Shown here in pieces: positions 53,918 to 64,000 of a stretch of DNA of 64,000 nt. The DNA lies in contig NZ_PVTK01000004.1 in the NCBI RefSeq assembly GCF_003002925.1, positions 124,001 to 188,000 of the forward strand. Reading direction: 5' to 3'. The DNA comes from Vreelandella songnenensis (GTDB lineage: Bacteria; Pseudomonadota; Gammaproteobacteria; Pseudomonadales; Halomonadaceae). The notes under the pieces are model-generated. The model was not told where the DNA came from. It made no database searches and saw nothing but the letters and a program-made list of their open reading frames with translations. Every line of letters starts with the position of its first letter. Within the stretch, counting starts at the first letter, position 1. The position numbers and the translations under genes were made by a program.

Positions 53918-54303
53918 GACGAGGTCTCCTCGTTCAGTGCCTTGGATTCGGGCTGGGCGCCCACGGTCTGCCAGCCGCCGTCGGCGGTTTGTACGCCTTG
54001 CTCCTTGCGTAGCTTTTCCGAGTCGGCCGTGATGGTCGGCTGCTCTCCCATGGGGTAGGTCTCGAGAATGTCGTAGGTCACCGTGTTGCGGGTGATGTTG
54101 AAAAACTTGCGACAGCCCACCGAATGAACCCACATCTCGTGGTGAATACCGCGCGGGTTGTTGCGAAAGAACAGGTAGTCGCCCCACTCCTCGTCGCTGG
54201 TATTGTCCGGGTCAGCAGGGCGCATCAGGTGGGCCTGGCCGCGAGCGTGAAATTCCTCTTCCTCGCGGTGCTCCTGGCAGTAGGGGCAGAAGATATGAAA
54301 CAT
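53914..54303 (-). CDS. soxD: Sarcosine oxidase delta subunit
   Basis: Zinc-binding structural subunit. The zinc ligands are visible as C6, C9 (IFCPYC), H60 and C64 (MWVHSVGCRKFF), the SoxD pattern. At 129 aa it is about 30 residues longer than usual because of a C-terminal tail (TITADSEKLRKEQG and beyond). Its stop overlaps the soxA start. Confidence 0.94.
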   Translation of the reverse strand: MFHIFCPYCQEHREEEEFHARGQAHLMRPADPDNTSDEEWGDYLFFRNNPRGIHHEMWVHSVGCRKFFNITRNTVTYDILETYPMGEQPTITADSEKLRKEQGVQTADGGWQTVGAQPESKALNEETSS

Positions 54304-54315
54304 GTCGGGCTCTCC

Positions 54316-55566
54316 TCAGTGCGCTACGCCAGCGGCGCCGTGTTCATCGATCAGCGCGCCGGTATGGAAACGGTCGATGGAAAAAGGCGCAGCGATGGGA
54401 TGCATTTCACCCTTGGCAAGGCTTGCGGCAAACACGTGGCCGGAACCGGGGGTGGCCTTGAAGCCACCGGTGCCCCAGCCGCAGTTGAAATAAAGGCCCT
54501 TGACCTTCGTCTTCGAAAGAATCGGGCAGGCGTCCGGGCAGGTATCCACGATGCCGCCCCACTGGCGGTTCATGCGCACCCGCGAGAACATCGGGAACAT
54601 TTCGACGATGGCCTGAAGGGTGTGTTCGATGGTCGGGTAGCTGCCGCGCTGGCCGTAGCCGACGTAGCCATCGATACCGGCGCCGATGACCAGGTCGCCC
54701 TTGTCGGACTGGCTCACGTAGCCGTGCACGTGGTTGGACATGGTGACGGTGTTGAGCACCGGCTTGAGCGGCTCGGACACCAGCGCCTGCAGCGGGTGAG
54801 ATTCCAGCGGAAGCCGGATGCCAGCCATGTTGGCAAGCACCCCGGAGTTGCCTGCGGCCACGCAGCCCACGGTGTTGGCTTCGATATCGCCGCGGTTGGT
54901 GTGCACACCCAGCACCTTGCCGTCGAGGATCTTGAAGCCGGTGACCTCGGTATTCTGCAGAAGGTCGACGCCGAGGGCGTCGGCGCCACGGGCATAGCCC
55001 CAGGCCACCGCGTCGTGGCGGGCCACACCGGCACTCTTCTGCCAGGAAGCGCCCATGATCGGATAGCGCGCGCGGCTTGAGATATCAAGCTCGGGCTCGA
55101 TCTCCTTGATCTGCCCCGGGGTGACCACTTCACTGTCGATGCCGTTCAAGCGGTTGGCGTGAACGCGGCGCTGAATATCGCGCATGTCCTGCAGGGTGTG
55201 GCCAAGGTTCAGCACGCCGCGCTGGGAGAACATGACGTTGTAGTTCAAATCCTGGGAAAGACCCTTCCACAGATCCAGCGAGTGGTTGTAGAGCCTGGCG
55301 GCCTCGTCCCACAGGTAGTTGGAGCGCACGATGGTGGTGTTACGCGCGGTGTTGCCGCCGCCCAGCCAGCCCTTTTCGACCACGGCGACGTTCTTGACGC
55401 CGAACTCCTTGGCCAGATAGTAGGCGGTGGCCAAGCCGTGGCCGCCGCCGCCCACGATGATGACGTCGTAGCGCTTCTTGGGGGTGGGATTGCGCCACTG
55501 GCGCTCCCAGTTCTCGTGGTGACCGAGCGCATGTTTGACCAGTCCGAAGCCGGAATAACGTTGCAT
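54316..55566 (-). CDS. soxB: Sarcosine oxidase beta subunit
   Basis: FAD/FMN-binding catalytic subunit, 416 aa. FAD motif [23 protein letters not shown] near 33-55, the covalent-flavin region, and C-terminal [29 protein letters not shown] are typical of SoxB. Starts [24 protein letters not shown] with CAGGAGAGA upstream. First of the soxBDAG set, 48 bp after glyA, so glyA-soxBDAG is likely one operon. Confidence 0.96.
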   Translation of the reverse strand: MQRYSGFGLVKHALGHHENWERQWRNPTPKKRYDVIIVGGGGHGLATAYYLAKEFGVKNVAVVEKGWLGGGNTARNTTIVRSNYLWDEAARLYNHSLDLWKGLSQDLNYNVMFSQRGVLNLGHTLQDMRDIQRRVHANRLNGIDSEVVTPGQIKEIEPELDISSRARYPIMGASWQKSAGVARHDAVAWGYARGADALGVDLLQNTEVTGFKILDGKVLGVHTNRGDIEANTVGCVAAGNSGVLANMAGIRLPLESHPLQALVSEPLKPVLNTVTMSNHVHGYVSQSDKGDLVIGAGIDGYVGYGQRGSYPTIEHTLQAIVEMFPMFSRVRMNRQWGGIVDTCPDACPILSKTKVKGLYFNCGWGTGGFKATPGSGHVFAASLAKGEMHPIAAPFSIDRFHTGALIDEHGAAGVAH

Positions 55567-55614
55567 GAAATCTCTCCTGAATCGACTCCGAGGGAGCCCG
55601 GTAGCGGCTGATCG

Positions 55615-56946
<1,332 letters not shown>

Positions 56947-57386
56947 CGGGTGCTCCGGGCTAGTCGCTTTGTTCGGTCTGAGAGTCTGTTAGCGTCGGTC
57001 ATTGCAACACCGGTAAACGCTATCCTGCCGCGATAGTATCGCCGGGGCTTCCCCCCAAGATGCTTGCCGACGTCACCGCTCGGCGTATTTGCGACATCGG
57101 CGTCGATTTTTTCACGGGGTTCAACAAGGCGTCGCCCAGCTGTTGTTCGACGTCGTTTATGAGTAATTGCGCCCTCTCCGGGTGGGCCATGCTGCGGCAA
57201 CAGGTTGATGTCTTTAGTTGGCCTGCGGATCAACAGGCGTCTCTTGCAGACGTTTCAAATACGCCAGCTCGATTCAAACGCGATTCAATAATAACGACGC
57301 TGTCGCCGTGATCGAGACGCTCTTCGAAGCCACTTCTCAAGAGCGCTTTTCGAGACGGCGCCCGCGCCCGGAAGAGAGGATTCTGC
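56947..57386. other. 440-bp divergent control region between glyA and fdhA
   Basis: No supported gene. Promoters for both directions must lie here. I looked for a glycine riboswitch core and did not find one. A CTATC...GATAG dyad lies near 57021-57041. No recognised regulator site. Confidence 0.4.
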
Positions 57387-58574
57387 ATGTCCAACAATCG
57401 TGGTGTTGTTTATATCGGCGACGGTAAGGTCGAAGTTCAGGATATCGCCTACCCGAAAATGGAAACGCCCAATGGCAAGCCCATTGATCACGGCGTCATT
57501 CTCAAGGTGGTCTCTACCAACATCTGCGGCTCCGACCAGCACATGGTGCGCGGCCGCACCACGGCGCCTACCGGCATGGTGCTGGGTCACGAGATCACCG
57601 GTGAAGTGATCGAGAAGGGCAAGGGTGTCGAGTTTCTGAGTATCGGCGACATCGTCTCCGTGCCGTTCAACGTGGCCTGCGGGCGCTGCCGTACCTGCAA
57701 GGAGGGGCATACCGGCCTTTGCCTGCACGTCAACGACGACCGCGCCGGCGGCGCCTACGGTTACGTGGACATGGGCGGCTGGGTGGGCGGGCAGGCGCAC
57801 TACGTGATGGTGCCCTACGCCGACTTCAACCTGCTGAAGTTTCCGGACCGCGATCAGGCCATGACTCAGATCCGCGATCTGACCATGCTCAGCGATATCC
57901 TCCCGACCGGCTTCCACGGCGCGCTGAAGGCTGGCGTGGGTGCAGGTTCCACCGTGTACGTAGCAGGCGCGGGACCAGTAGGCCTGGCAGCGGCTGCTTC
58001 CGCACGTCTTCTGGGCGCGGCGGTGGTCATGATCGGCGACTTCAATCAGGCGCGCCTGGAGCACGCCCGCAAGATGGGCTTCGTGCCGATCGATCTGAGC
58101 AAGCACGACCGCCTGGGCGAAATGATTGCCGCGGTGGTGGGTGAGCCGAGCGTGGACAGCGCCATCGATGCGGTCGGTTTTGAAGCAATCGGTCATGGCG
58201 GCAAGGAGCAGCCGGCGGTGGTGCTCAACCAGATGATGGAAGTGACCCGCGAAGGCGGCTCCATCGGCATTCCGGGGCTTTATGTGACCGAAGATCCGGG
58301 CGCGACGGAAAAAGCCGCGCAAACCGGAAGCCTGAGCCTGCGTTTTGGCCAGGGCTGGGCCAAGGGACTCTCCTTCCATACCGGCCAGACGCCGGTGGTG
58401 CAGTACAATCGCCAGCTGATGCAGGCCATTCTGCACGGGCGCCTGAACATCGCCGAGATCGTCAATGCCCAGGTGATCTCGCTGGAAGACGCGCCCAAGG
58501 GCTACGAGCAGTTCGATGCGGGCGTGGCGAGCAAGTTCGTGCTCGATCCGCATGGACTTCTCGGCGCCGCCTGA
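57387..58574 (+). CDS. fdhA: Glutathione-independent formaldehyde dehydrogenase
   Basis: Zinc alcohol-dehydrogenase-family enzyme oxidising formaldehyde to formate with NAD. The 395-aa protein has catalytic zinc ligands Cys47 and His68-Glu69 (VLGHEI) and structural Cys98, 101, 104 and 112 (CGRCRTCKEGHTGLC), in the same spacing as the Pseudomonas enzyme. The NAD motif is VYVAGAGPVGLAAAASARLLGA. It deals with formaldehyde from betaine and methylglycine demethylation, in keeping with its neighbours. Confidence 0.95.
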   Translation: MSNNRGVVYIGDGKVEVQDIAYPKMETPNGKPIDHGVILKVVSTNICGSDQHMVRGRTTAPTGMVLGHEITGEVIEKGKGVEFLSIGDIVSVPFNVACGRCRTCKEGHTGLCLHVNDDRAGGAYGYVDMGGWVGGQAHYVMVPYADFNLLKFPDRDQAMTQIRDLTMLSDILPTGFHGALKAGVGAGSTVYVAGAGPVGLAAAASARLLGAAVVMIGDFNQARLEHARKMGFVPIDLSKHDRLGEMIAAVVGEPSVDSAIDAVGFEAIGHGGKEQPAVVLNQMMEVTREGGSIGIPGLYVTEDPGATEKAAQTGSLSLRFGQGWAKGLSFHTGQTPVVQYNRQLMQAILHGRLNIAEIVNAQVISLEDAPKGYEQFDAGVASKFVLDPHGLLGAA

Positions 58575-58595
58575 TCAGCCGCGCAGACGATCCGA

Positions 58596-58630
58596 AACGC
58601 TCATGGCGCAGGCCATGGGCGTTTTTTTTG
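58596..58630 (+). terminator. fdhA terminator
   Basis: AACGCTCATGGC pairs with GCCATGGGCGTT (one T-G pair) with loop GCAG, followed by a T8 run. Confidence 0.9.
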
Positions 58631-58634
58631 TGTC

Positions 58635-58675
58635 CAAAAAAGACGGCGACCGGGGCAGACCGGTCGCCGTCTTTC
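58635..58675 (-). terminator. gbcB terminator
   Basis: AAAGACGGCGACCGG (58639-58653) with CCGGTCGCCGTCTTT (58660-58674), a 15-bp perfect stem. In the minus direction a T6 run follows. It stands back to back with the fdhA terminator. Confidence 0.9.
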
Positions 58676-58702
58676 GTCGCGCCAGTGGTGGTGGTTGTCG
58701 GG

Positions 58703-59809
58703 CTAGAAATCTACCACCAGATTGCCTTTCGGGCGGCTGCAGCAGGAAAGAATGTACCCCTCTTCGATATCTTCCTCGGTGATACCGCCGTTGTGCTCCA
58801 TTTCTACCTCGCCGGATTTAAGCTCTACCCGGCAGGTGCCGCAGATGCCCATGCCGCAGGCCTTGGGAATATGCAGGCCAAGCTTCGCCGCTGCGGCGTG
58901 CACCGTTTCACCGGGCTGGATGCGCACACTCTTGTTGGATTGGGCGAACTCGATGTTGATCAACTCTTCGGGTTCGGCCTGTTCGGCTTCCACTTCGGCC
59001 TGCTCGGCAAGCTCCAGGACATCTTCCTGAACGTCCATCGGCGTCGCGCCAAACGACTCTTCATGGTAATGATCCATGTCGTAGTTGTTGGCGCGCAAAA
59101 TTGCCTTGATGGCGTTCATGTAAGGTGTCGGACCACAGCAGAATATTTCCCGTTCAAGGAAGTCCGGCGCCATCAGCTCAAGCATGGGCTGGGTCAGATA
59201 ACCGCGATAGCCCGCCCACGCTTCCCCGATATCGTCTTTCTTTTCACACACGATATGCAGCTTGAACTCGGGGATACGCGAGAACATGTGCACAAGCTCG
59301 CGGTGATAGATCACATCGCGCGGCGCACGGGCGCTGTGGATGAATTCGACGTCCACGTTGGCGTTGGTATCAAAGAACCAGCGCGTCATCGACATCAGCG
59401 GCGTAATGCCCACGCCGCCGGAGAGAAACAGTACCTTCTCGGCGGGAAAGTCGATGGAGTTGAAGTTGCCCACCGGCCCGTGAACCACCAGCTCGTCGCC
59501 CACCTTGAGGTTGGCATGCAGCCAATTGGAAACCTGGCCGCCCGGCACCTGCTTGACCGTGATGGAAAAGCTGTAAGGCACGGAGGGGGAGCTTGAAATC
59601 GTATAGGAGCGCATGATCGGCTGGCCGTCGATCTCGAGCTCCAGGGTCACGAACTGGCCCGGCTTGAAGAAGAACATTACCGGCTGTTCAGCCATGAAAC
59701 AGAAGGTGCGAACGTCCCAGGTTTCCTGAATGATCTTGACGCACCGCACATGGTGACGGCCGTTGGTCCAGGTCTGGGTCGTGACGGGGTTGAAGAAGTT
59801 CATTGTCAT
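58703..59809 (-). CDS. gbcB: Glycine betaine demethylase reductase component
   Basis: Ferredoxin-NAD(P)H reductase partner of the Rieske oxygenase GbcA, 368 aa. FAD site RSYTISSSP (about 68-76), NAD site LSGGVGITPLMSM, and C-terminal plant-type 2Fe-2S site ACGMGICGTC...LSCC. An acidic Ala/Glu linker (LELAEQAEVEAEQAEPEE) joins reductase and ferredoxin parts, which is longer and more acidic than usual, a halophile-like feature. Divergent from gbcA. Confidence 0.92.
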   Translation of the reverse strand: MTMNFFNPVTTQTWTNGRHHVRCVKIIQETWDVRTFCFMAEQPVMFFFKPGQFVTLELEIDGQPIMRSYTISSSPSVPYSFSITVKQVPGGQVSNWLHANLKVGDELVVHGPVGNFNSIDFPAEKVLFLSGGVGITPLMSMTRWFFDTNANVDVEFIHSARAPRDVIYHRELVHMFSRIPEFKLHIVCEKKDDIGEAWAGYRGYLTQPMLELMAPDFLEREIFCCGPTPYMNAIKAILRANNYDMDHYHEESFGATPMDVQEDVLELAEQAEVEAEQAEPEELINIEFAQSNKSVRIQPGETVHAAAAKLGLHIPKACGMGICGTCRVELKSGEVEMEHNGGITEEDIEEGYILSCCSRPKGNLVVDF

Positions 59810-60176
59810 GATTGTCTCGATATGGCCGTGCTATCGCGTTGCCTTCACCGGCCCGTCCTTCTGCACGGTCCAGCACCATTAACCTGCATTCTGGGTACGC
59901 GCTTTAGGGCCAGCTTGCCTGTCAGCGACACGCACTTACCTTGCTTCACCGTCGACGCCGCGAAAATCTCGTTTCTCGTCGTCGCCACGCTACATAGTGT
60001 CGTGGGTAGATAATTGACCCTAAAAGCCCTGCACCACAATCCAACAACCAGTAGCAAGCGCTGCGCGTCCTAGACAATCGCCAGGTTACGCAACTCAACA
60101 ACAAGACAATCACGTTTGGTTAACGACTCTGTCGCCACCCTGGATAAGGGCGGCGGCGTTTAAAAGGATATCTGGT
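59810..60176. other. 367-bp divergent control region between gbcB and gbcA
   Basis: No supported gene. It must hold promoters and activator sites (GbdR-type control is expected from other bacteria), but I cannot assign a specific site. ORFs in it are short and lack coding character. Confidence 0.4.
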
Positions 60177-61463
60177 ATGAACAAGACAATGGATTACACG
60201 CTCAACGACCCCCTGGCCGCCATGCGTGAAGCGACGGTCGAAATGCTTGAGTCCCGGGCGCGCACCTATTCTCTGCCTCAGCCGTTCTACAACGATGCAC
60301 GGCTTTTCGCGCTGGATATGCAGGAAATCTTCGAAAAGGAGTGGCTCTTTGCGGGCATGAGCTGCGAGATACCCGCCAAGGGCAACTTCATGACCCTGGA
60401 GATTGGCGACAACCCCATCGTGATCGTGCGTGGCGGTGAAGGCCAGATCCACGCCTTCCATAACGTCTGCCGCCACCGCGGTTCACGGCTTTGCACTACC
60501 CACAAGGGCAAGGTGGCCAAGCTCGTGTGCCCCTACCACCAGTGGACCTACGAGCTCGACGGGCGTCTGCTGTTTGCCGGCAGCGACATGGGCACCAGTT
60601 TCGATCTCGACCAGTTCGGCCTGAAGCCGGTGAGTGTGCGCACTGCCGGTGGTTTCATGTTCATCAACCTGAGCGAGAACCCGCCAGCCATCGACGACTT
60701 CCTGGTCACGCTCGAGCACTACCTCGAGCCCTACCAGATGGATAACGTCAAGGTGGCCGTGGAGTCGAGCATCGTCGAGCAGGCCAACTGGAAGCTGGTC
60801 ATCGAGAACAACCGCGAGTGCTACCACTGCAACGGCTCGCACCCGGAGCTTCTCAACTCGCTGATGGAGTTCGATGACACCGAAGATCCGCGCGCAACGG
60901 ACAAGTACAAGGACCTGGTGGCCCGCAAGCAGTCGGACTGGAACGGTGAACAGGTGCCCTGGCAGCTCAAGCGCTTCGGCAAGCGTAACCGTATTACCCG
61001 CACCCCGCTGCTGGATGGCGTGGTCTCGATGACCATGGACGGAAAGCCCGCCTGCAACAAGTTGATGGGCCGGTTGACCAGCCCGGACATGGGCTCGCTG
61101 CGCATTCTGCACCTGCCCAATTCCTGGAACCACTTCATGGGCGACCACTCCATCGTGTTCCGCGTGCTGCCGCTTGGTCCGCAGCAGACCATGGTCACCA
61201 CCAAGTGGCTGGTGCACAAGGACGCGGTCGAAGGCGTGGATTACGATCCGGAAAACATGCGCCGGGTGTGGGATGCCACCAACGATCAGGATCGAAAGCT
61301 TGCCGAAGAGAACCAGCGCGGCATCAACTCCAAGGCCTACCAGCCCGGCCCTTACTCGGAAACCTACGAGTTCGGTGTGATCGACTTCATCGACTGGTAC
61401 GCCGAGCGCATGCTGCAAAACCTGAGCGGCGACAGCGTCTCGCTGCAGCTGGCAAAAGGCTAG
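60177..61463 (+). CDS. gbcA: Glycine betaine demethylase oxygenase (Rieske) component
   Basis: Removes one methyl group from glycine betaine to give dimethylglycine and formaldehyde. The 428-aa protein has Rieske ligands Cys98, His100, Cys118, His121 (CRHRGSRLC and CPYHQW). The mononuclear iron region is ENNRECYHCNGSHPELL. AAGGATATC lies before the ATG; a second ATG four codons on is possible. Strongly like GbcA of Pseudomonas. With the BCCT gene downstream it makes an uptake-and-demethylate pair. Confidence 0.94.
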   Translation: MNKTMDYTLNDPLAAMREATVEMLESRARTYSLPQPFYNDARLFALDMQEIFEKEWLFAGMSCEIPAKGNFMTLEIGDNPIVIVRGGEGQIHAFHNVCRHRGSRLCTTHKGKVAKLVCPYHQWTYELDGRLLFAGSDMGTSFDLDQFGLKPVSVRTAGGFMFINLSENPPAIDDFLVTLEHYLEPYQMDNVKVAVESSIVEQANWKLVIENNRECYHCNGSHPELLNSLMEFDDTEDPRATDKYKDLVARKQSDWNGEQVPWQLKRFGKRNRITRTPLLDGVVSMTMDGKPACNKLMGRLTSPDMGSLRILHLPNSWNHFMGDHSIVFRVLPLGPQQTMVTTKWLVHKDAVEGVDYDPENMRRVWDATNDQDRKLAEENQRGINSKAYQPGPYSETYEFGVIDFIDWYAERMLQNLSGDSVSLQLAKG

Positions 61464-61473
61464 GCACGCAAAA

Positions 61474-61504
61474 GGCTGGCTGGCCCTGCCTGGGCCAGCC
61501 AGCC
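61474..61504. terminator. Bidirectional hairpin after gbcA
   Basis: GGCTGGCTGGCCC (61474-61486) with GGGCCAGCCAGCC (61492-61504), a 13-bp perfect stem between convergent genes. Flanking T runs are short. Confidence 0.75.
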
Positions 61505-61526
61505 GCCTTGTAAAGGTGGTTGACGG

Positions 61527-61760
61527 TTACTCCACGGGCAGAAAGCGCTCGATCGCCTGACGTACGGCAGGCAGCAGAATATCCCTTTGATTCATCAGCT
61601 CGCGCACCGTTTCCGGCAGCCCTTCCACGGCCTGCACCCGGTGGGTCTCGGCGGCGATTCTCGCACTCGTTTCGGGGTCGGCATCTTCTGGAATATCGAC
61701 ACCCAGTGCGCTCAGCCGCGCCCGGAAATCATCACCATCAATCAGCTCGACAATCATCAT
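61527..61760 (-). CDS. Small hypothetical protein
   Basis: Unrecognised 77-aa protein, acidic, with no signal or membrane segment. It starts MMIVELIDGDDFRARLSALGVDIPEDADPETSARIAAET, with a second ATG at once. The sequence is predicted mostly helical. GGAGAG is near the start. It sits between gbcA and the BCCT gene, in the opposite orientation. Coding is likely from length, ribosome site and terminator, but the function is unknown. Confidence 0.6.
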   Translation of the reverse strand: MMIVELIDGDDFRARLSALGVDIPEDADPETSARIAAETHRVQAVEGLPETVRELMNQRDILLPAVRQAIERFLPVE

Positions 61761-61779
61761 GACGGCACTCTCCTTACAG

Positions 61780-61811
61780 AGTCGTTGAGTGATCTAGTCG
61801 TTGAACGTTCA
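61780..61811. promoter_or_regulatory. Palindrome and direct repeat upstream of the BCCT gene
   Basis: TGAACGTTCA (61802-61811) is a perfect palindrome. AGTCGTTGA is repeated at 61780-61788 and 61796-61804. It recalls TGAACG half-sites of BetI operators as I remember them; unverified. Confidence 0.4.
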
Positions 61812-61972
61812 GTGTACCTGTCGCGCGTTAAAAACAGAGCGGCTTAAGCGGCTTTAGCTATGTGAAGGTCGGTTTTAAACAACTGCACAGTGGCGTCTCG
61901 TCCAAGAATTCCAAGGGCCGTATCCGCCGCCCTGGCGCACCGCGGCCAATAAAAAAACAATGAGGACAACCT

Positions 61973-63550
61973 ATGGACCACGAGGATCCTATCCTGACCC
62001 CCGGTCAGGATAACAAGCAGGTCATGGGGCTGGATTTTCATAACCCCGTCTTTCCACTCTCCGCACTCGCCATTCTGCTGTTCATTCTCTATGCGCTGGT
62101 CTACCCGGATGCGGCCAATACGCAGCTGGGCCTGGCCAAGAACTGGTCGATCGAGCACTTCGACTGGCTGTTCATGATCGCCGGCAATATCTTCGTGGTG
62201 TTCTGCCTGGCGCTGATCTGCCTGCCGGTCGGGCGGATACGCCTGGGTGGAAGCACGGCCAGGCCCGAGTACTCGCGCACCTCCTGGTTTGCCATGCTGT
62301 TTGCCGCCGGTATGGGCATCGGGCTGATGTTCTGGAGCGTGGCGGAGCCAGTGGCCTACTACACCGACTGGTACGGCACGCCCCTGAACACGCCCGCCAA
62401 TACGCCGGAAGGCGCGAGCGCGGCGATGGGCGCGACCATGTTCCACTGGGGGCTGCACCCCTGGGCGATCTACGCCGTGGTCGGGCTGTCGCTGGCGTTT
62501 TTTGCCTATAACCGGGGGCTGCCGCTGACGCTACGCTCGGCGTTCTACCCGATTCTGGGCGAGCGTACCCGCGGCTGGGCGGGGCACATCATCGATATTC
62601 TCGCGGTGCTGGCGACCATCTTCGGCTTGGCGACGTCGCTTGGCTTCGGCGCCACCCAGGCGGCCAGCGGCATGGCGTACCTGTTCGGCACGCCCAATAC
62701 CATCGGCACGCAGCTCGCCATCATCGTGGTGGTCACGGTGATCGCGCTGATTTCGGTCTGGCGCGGGCTCGATGGCGGGGTGAAGCTTTTCTCGAACATC
62801 AACATGGTAATCGCCGCCATCCTTTTGATCTTCGTGATCGCCGCCGGCCCGACGCTTGCGATCCTGACGGGCATCGGCACCACGGCGGTCGACTACGCCA
62901 GCCACCTGCTGCCGCTGTCGAACTGGGTCGGCCGCGATGACGACACCTGGTATCACGGCTGGACCATCTTCTACTGGGCGTGGTGGATCTCCTGGTCGCC
63001 CTTCGTGGGCATGTTCATTGCCCGCGTATCCCGGGGGCGCACGGTGCGCGAGTTCCTGATCGCGGTGCTGCTGGTGCCCACTCTGGTCACCCTGGTATGG
63101 ATGAGCGCGTTTGGCGGCACGGCGCTGTTCCAGGCGGAAAACGGCGTGGGAGAGCTTGCCAACGGCATTTCTGATGTTTCGCTTGCCATGTTCCACATGC
63201 TCGAACAGCTGCCCTTGACCGGTATCACCTCGACGCTTGCCATCGTGCTGGTGCTGGTATTCTTCATTACCTCCTCGGACTCCGGGTCGCTGGTAATCGA
63301 CAGCATTACCGCCGGCGGCAAGACCGACGCGCCCAAGGGCCAGCGGGTGTTCTGGGCGGCGCTTGAAGGGGTGATTGCCGGTGTACTGCTTTACGGCGGG
63401 GGCAGTACCGCGTTAAGCGCCTTGCAGGCCGGAGCTGTGGCCACGGGGCTGCCCTTCACGCTGGTGCTGCTGCTGATGTGCTTCAGCCTTTACAAGGGGC
63501 TTCACCGGGAGTGGCGCGAACAAAACGCGCTGCCCAGAATGGCCCGATAA
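61973..63550 (+). CDS. BCCT-family betaine/choline/carnitine transporter
   Basis: A 525-aa sodium- or proton-coupled transporter with about twelve helices. The family signature is AGMGIGLMFWSVAEPVAYY near 108-126 and the tryptophan-rich motif WTIFYWAWWISWSPFVGMFIARVSRGRTVREF, followed by FFITSSDSGSLVIDSITAGG. The C-terminal tail is short (about 20 residues), unlike osmosensing BetT/BetP with long tails. It suggests catabolic uptake rather than osmotic gating. Betaine is the likely substrate from the adjacent gbcA. Confidence 0.9.
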   Translation: MDHEDPILTPGQDNKQVMGLDFHNPVFPLSALAILLFILYALVYPDAANTQLGLAKNWSIEHFDWLFMIAGNIFVVFCLALICLPVGRIRLGGSTARPEYSRTSWFAMLFAAGMGIGLMFWSVAEPVAYYTDWYGTPLNTPANTPEGASAAMGATMFHWGLHPWAIYAVVGLSLAFFAYNRGLPLTLRSAFYPILGERTRGWAGHIIDILAVLATIFGLATSLGFGATQAASGMAYLFGTPNTIGTQLAIIVVVTVIALISVWRGLDGGVKLFSNINMVIAAILLIFVIAAGPTLAILTGIGTTAVDYASHLLPLSNWVGRDDDTWYHGWTIFYWAWWISWSPFVGMFIARVSRGRTVREFLIAVLLVPTLVTLVWMSAFGGTALFQAENGVGELANGISDVSLAMFHMLEQLPLTGITSTLAIVLVLVFFITSSDSGSLVIDSITAGGKTDAPKGQRVFWAALEGVIAGVLLYGGGSTALSALQAGAVATGLPFTLVLLLMCFSLYKGLHREWREQNALPRMAR

Positions 63551-63571
63551 ACCAGGCTTGGGGATTCAAGG

Positions 63572-63598
63572 AGGGCGCCACTGAAGGGCGCCCTTTTG
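63572..63598 (+). terminator. BCCT terminator
   Basis: AGGGCGCC (63572-63579) with GGCGCCCT (63587-63594), 7-nt loop, then TTTT. Confidence 0.8.
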
Positions 63599-63741
63599 AG
63601 TTTATGGATGCCGTGTCGTAATTTCCGCCATTTCTGGCGCTAACAGCAATGAGTGTACTGTTAAAGCGCTGCACGATACCTACATACGATGGCTATACAC
63701 CATCATGGCTACATAACATCAATAACTTCACGGCTATTTCA

Positions 63742-64000
63742 ATGATTTACACCATCGCAATACTGCTGAGCCTGATTGGCTACTTCGTTATCGGGCATCT
63801 GGCCGGGCGGCGCGTCAAGGGGCTGGACGACTATCTGGTGGCCGGGCGCAATGCGCCCACCTTCTTCATTCTGGGCACGCTGGTAGCGAGTTACCTGAGC
63901 ACCAGCGCCTTTCTCGGCGAAACCGGCTTTGCCTATCAGGGGTATCCATTCGTGATGCTGATTTTTGCTGCGGTCAGCACCTCGGGCTGTCTGCTGGGGG
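63742..64000 (+). CDS. Sodium:solute symporter family protein (partial, runs off right edge)
   Basis: Open from the ATG at 63742 to the window end, 86 residues. MIYTIAILLSLIGYFVIGHL (helix 1), DDYLVAGRNAPTFFILGTLVASYLSTSAFLGETGFAYQG and a third helix match the N-terminus of SSS-family symporters (sialic acid, proline, pantothenate group). The substrate is unknown. Confidence 0.8.
   Translation, partial: MIYTIAILLSLIGYFVIGHLAGRRVKGLDDYLVAGRNAPTFFILGTLVASYLSTSAFLGETGFAYQGYPFVMLIFAAVSTSGCLLG

Noticed and set aside
50876-54187. Longer soxA frame starting inside soxD
   Set aside because: The extra N-terminal residues read soxD out of frame; the ATGA overlap at 53914-53917 and the family length support the shorter start.
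57060-57311. 83-codon frame between glyA and fdhA
   Set aside because: No ribosome site, odd composition and no family resemblance; probably chance.
56947-57386. Glycine riboswitch before glyA
   Set aside because: The conserved tandem aptamer core was not found on either strand; only simple dyads are present.

Overview
The window is about 64 kb of gene-dense, GC-rich gammaproteobacterial chromosome. Gene content suggests a halophilic relative of Halomonas: a complete-looking betaine/sarcosine catabolic block, BCCT and TRAP/TTT transporters, and Pseudomonas-like blocks such as gmk-rpoZ-spoT-ridA and hupB-rubredoxin reductase-ubiCA-phoBR-pst. The genus is an inference from gene content and remembered synteny, not a computed placement. 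I saw no rRNA, tRNA, CRISPR array, insertion sequence or prophage. The strand changes often and most operons end in clear hairpins.

Layout. (1) 1-10.7 kb is housekeeping: the end of an extensin-like gene, gmk, rpoZ, spoT, ridA, an SDR epimerase, oxyR overlapping recG, and a YccS/FUSC-type membrane protein. (2) 10.9-16.6 kb holds an SCP2-like protein, HU, a rubredoxin-reductase-like flavoprotein, ubiC, ubiA and phoB-phoR behind two in-phase Pho boxes. (3) 16.6-18.2 kb carries two paralogous small acidic exported proteins, each behind a sigma-54-type promoter. Between them is a GGA-hairpin array ending in an intrinsic terminator, a candidate CsrA/RsmA-binding RNA. (4) 18.2-24.2 kb holds cysZ and the phosphate system pstS-pstC-pstA-pstB-phoU on the minus strand, with a Pho box inside the pstS-pstC gap. 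(5) 24.3-32.6 kb is mixed: a thioesterase, an orphan TRAP binding protein, uvrD with a LexA-type box, a HexR-like regulator, a small protein, an NSS transporter, a DUF72 protein and aroQ.

(6) 32.6-46.8 kb is a catabolic island. It has a PcaR/PcaU-type IclR regulator, a tripartite tricarboxylate transporter, a CaiB-type CoA-transferase, an SDR, muconolactone isomerase (catC), a YciI-like protein, an AtoE-like transporter, a 3-hydroxyacyl-CoA dehydrogenase, a cyclase-family hydrolase, and catI-catJ-pcaF-pcaD. The last group plus catC gives the full route from muconolactone to succinyl-CoA and acetyl-CoA, but no ring-cleavage dioxygenase or muconate cycloisomerase is present. Palindromes of the form GTTCG-N5-CGAAC sit before the regulator and three target operons. 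At the three target operons they occur as pairs offset by 19 bp, which suggests one IclR regulon.

(7) 46.8-64 kb is a kinase-like protein, then sdaA, purU, soxBDAG, glyA, fdhA, gbcB, gbcA, a BCCT transporter and the start of a sodium:solute symporter. Together these take glycine betaine to glycine, serine and pyruvate, with formaldehyde and one-carbon handling. Dimethylglycine demethylation (dgcAB) and the regulator gbdR are not in the window.
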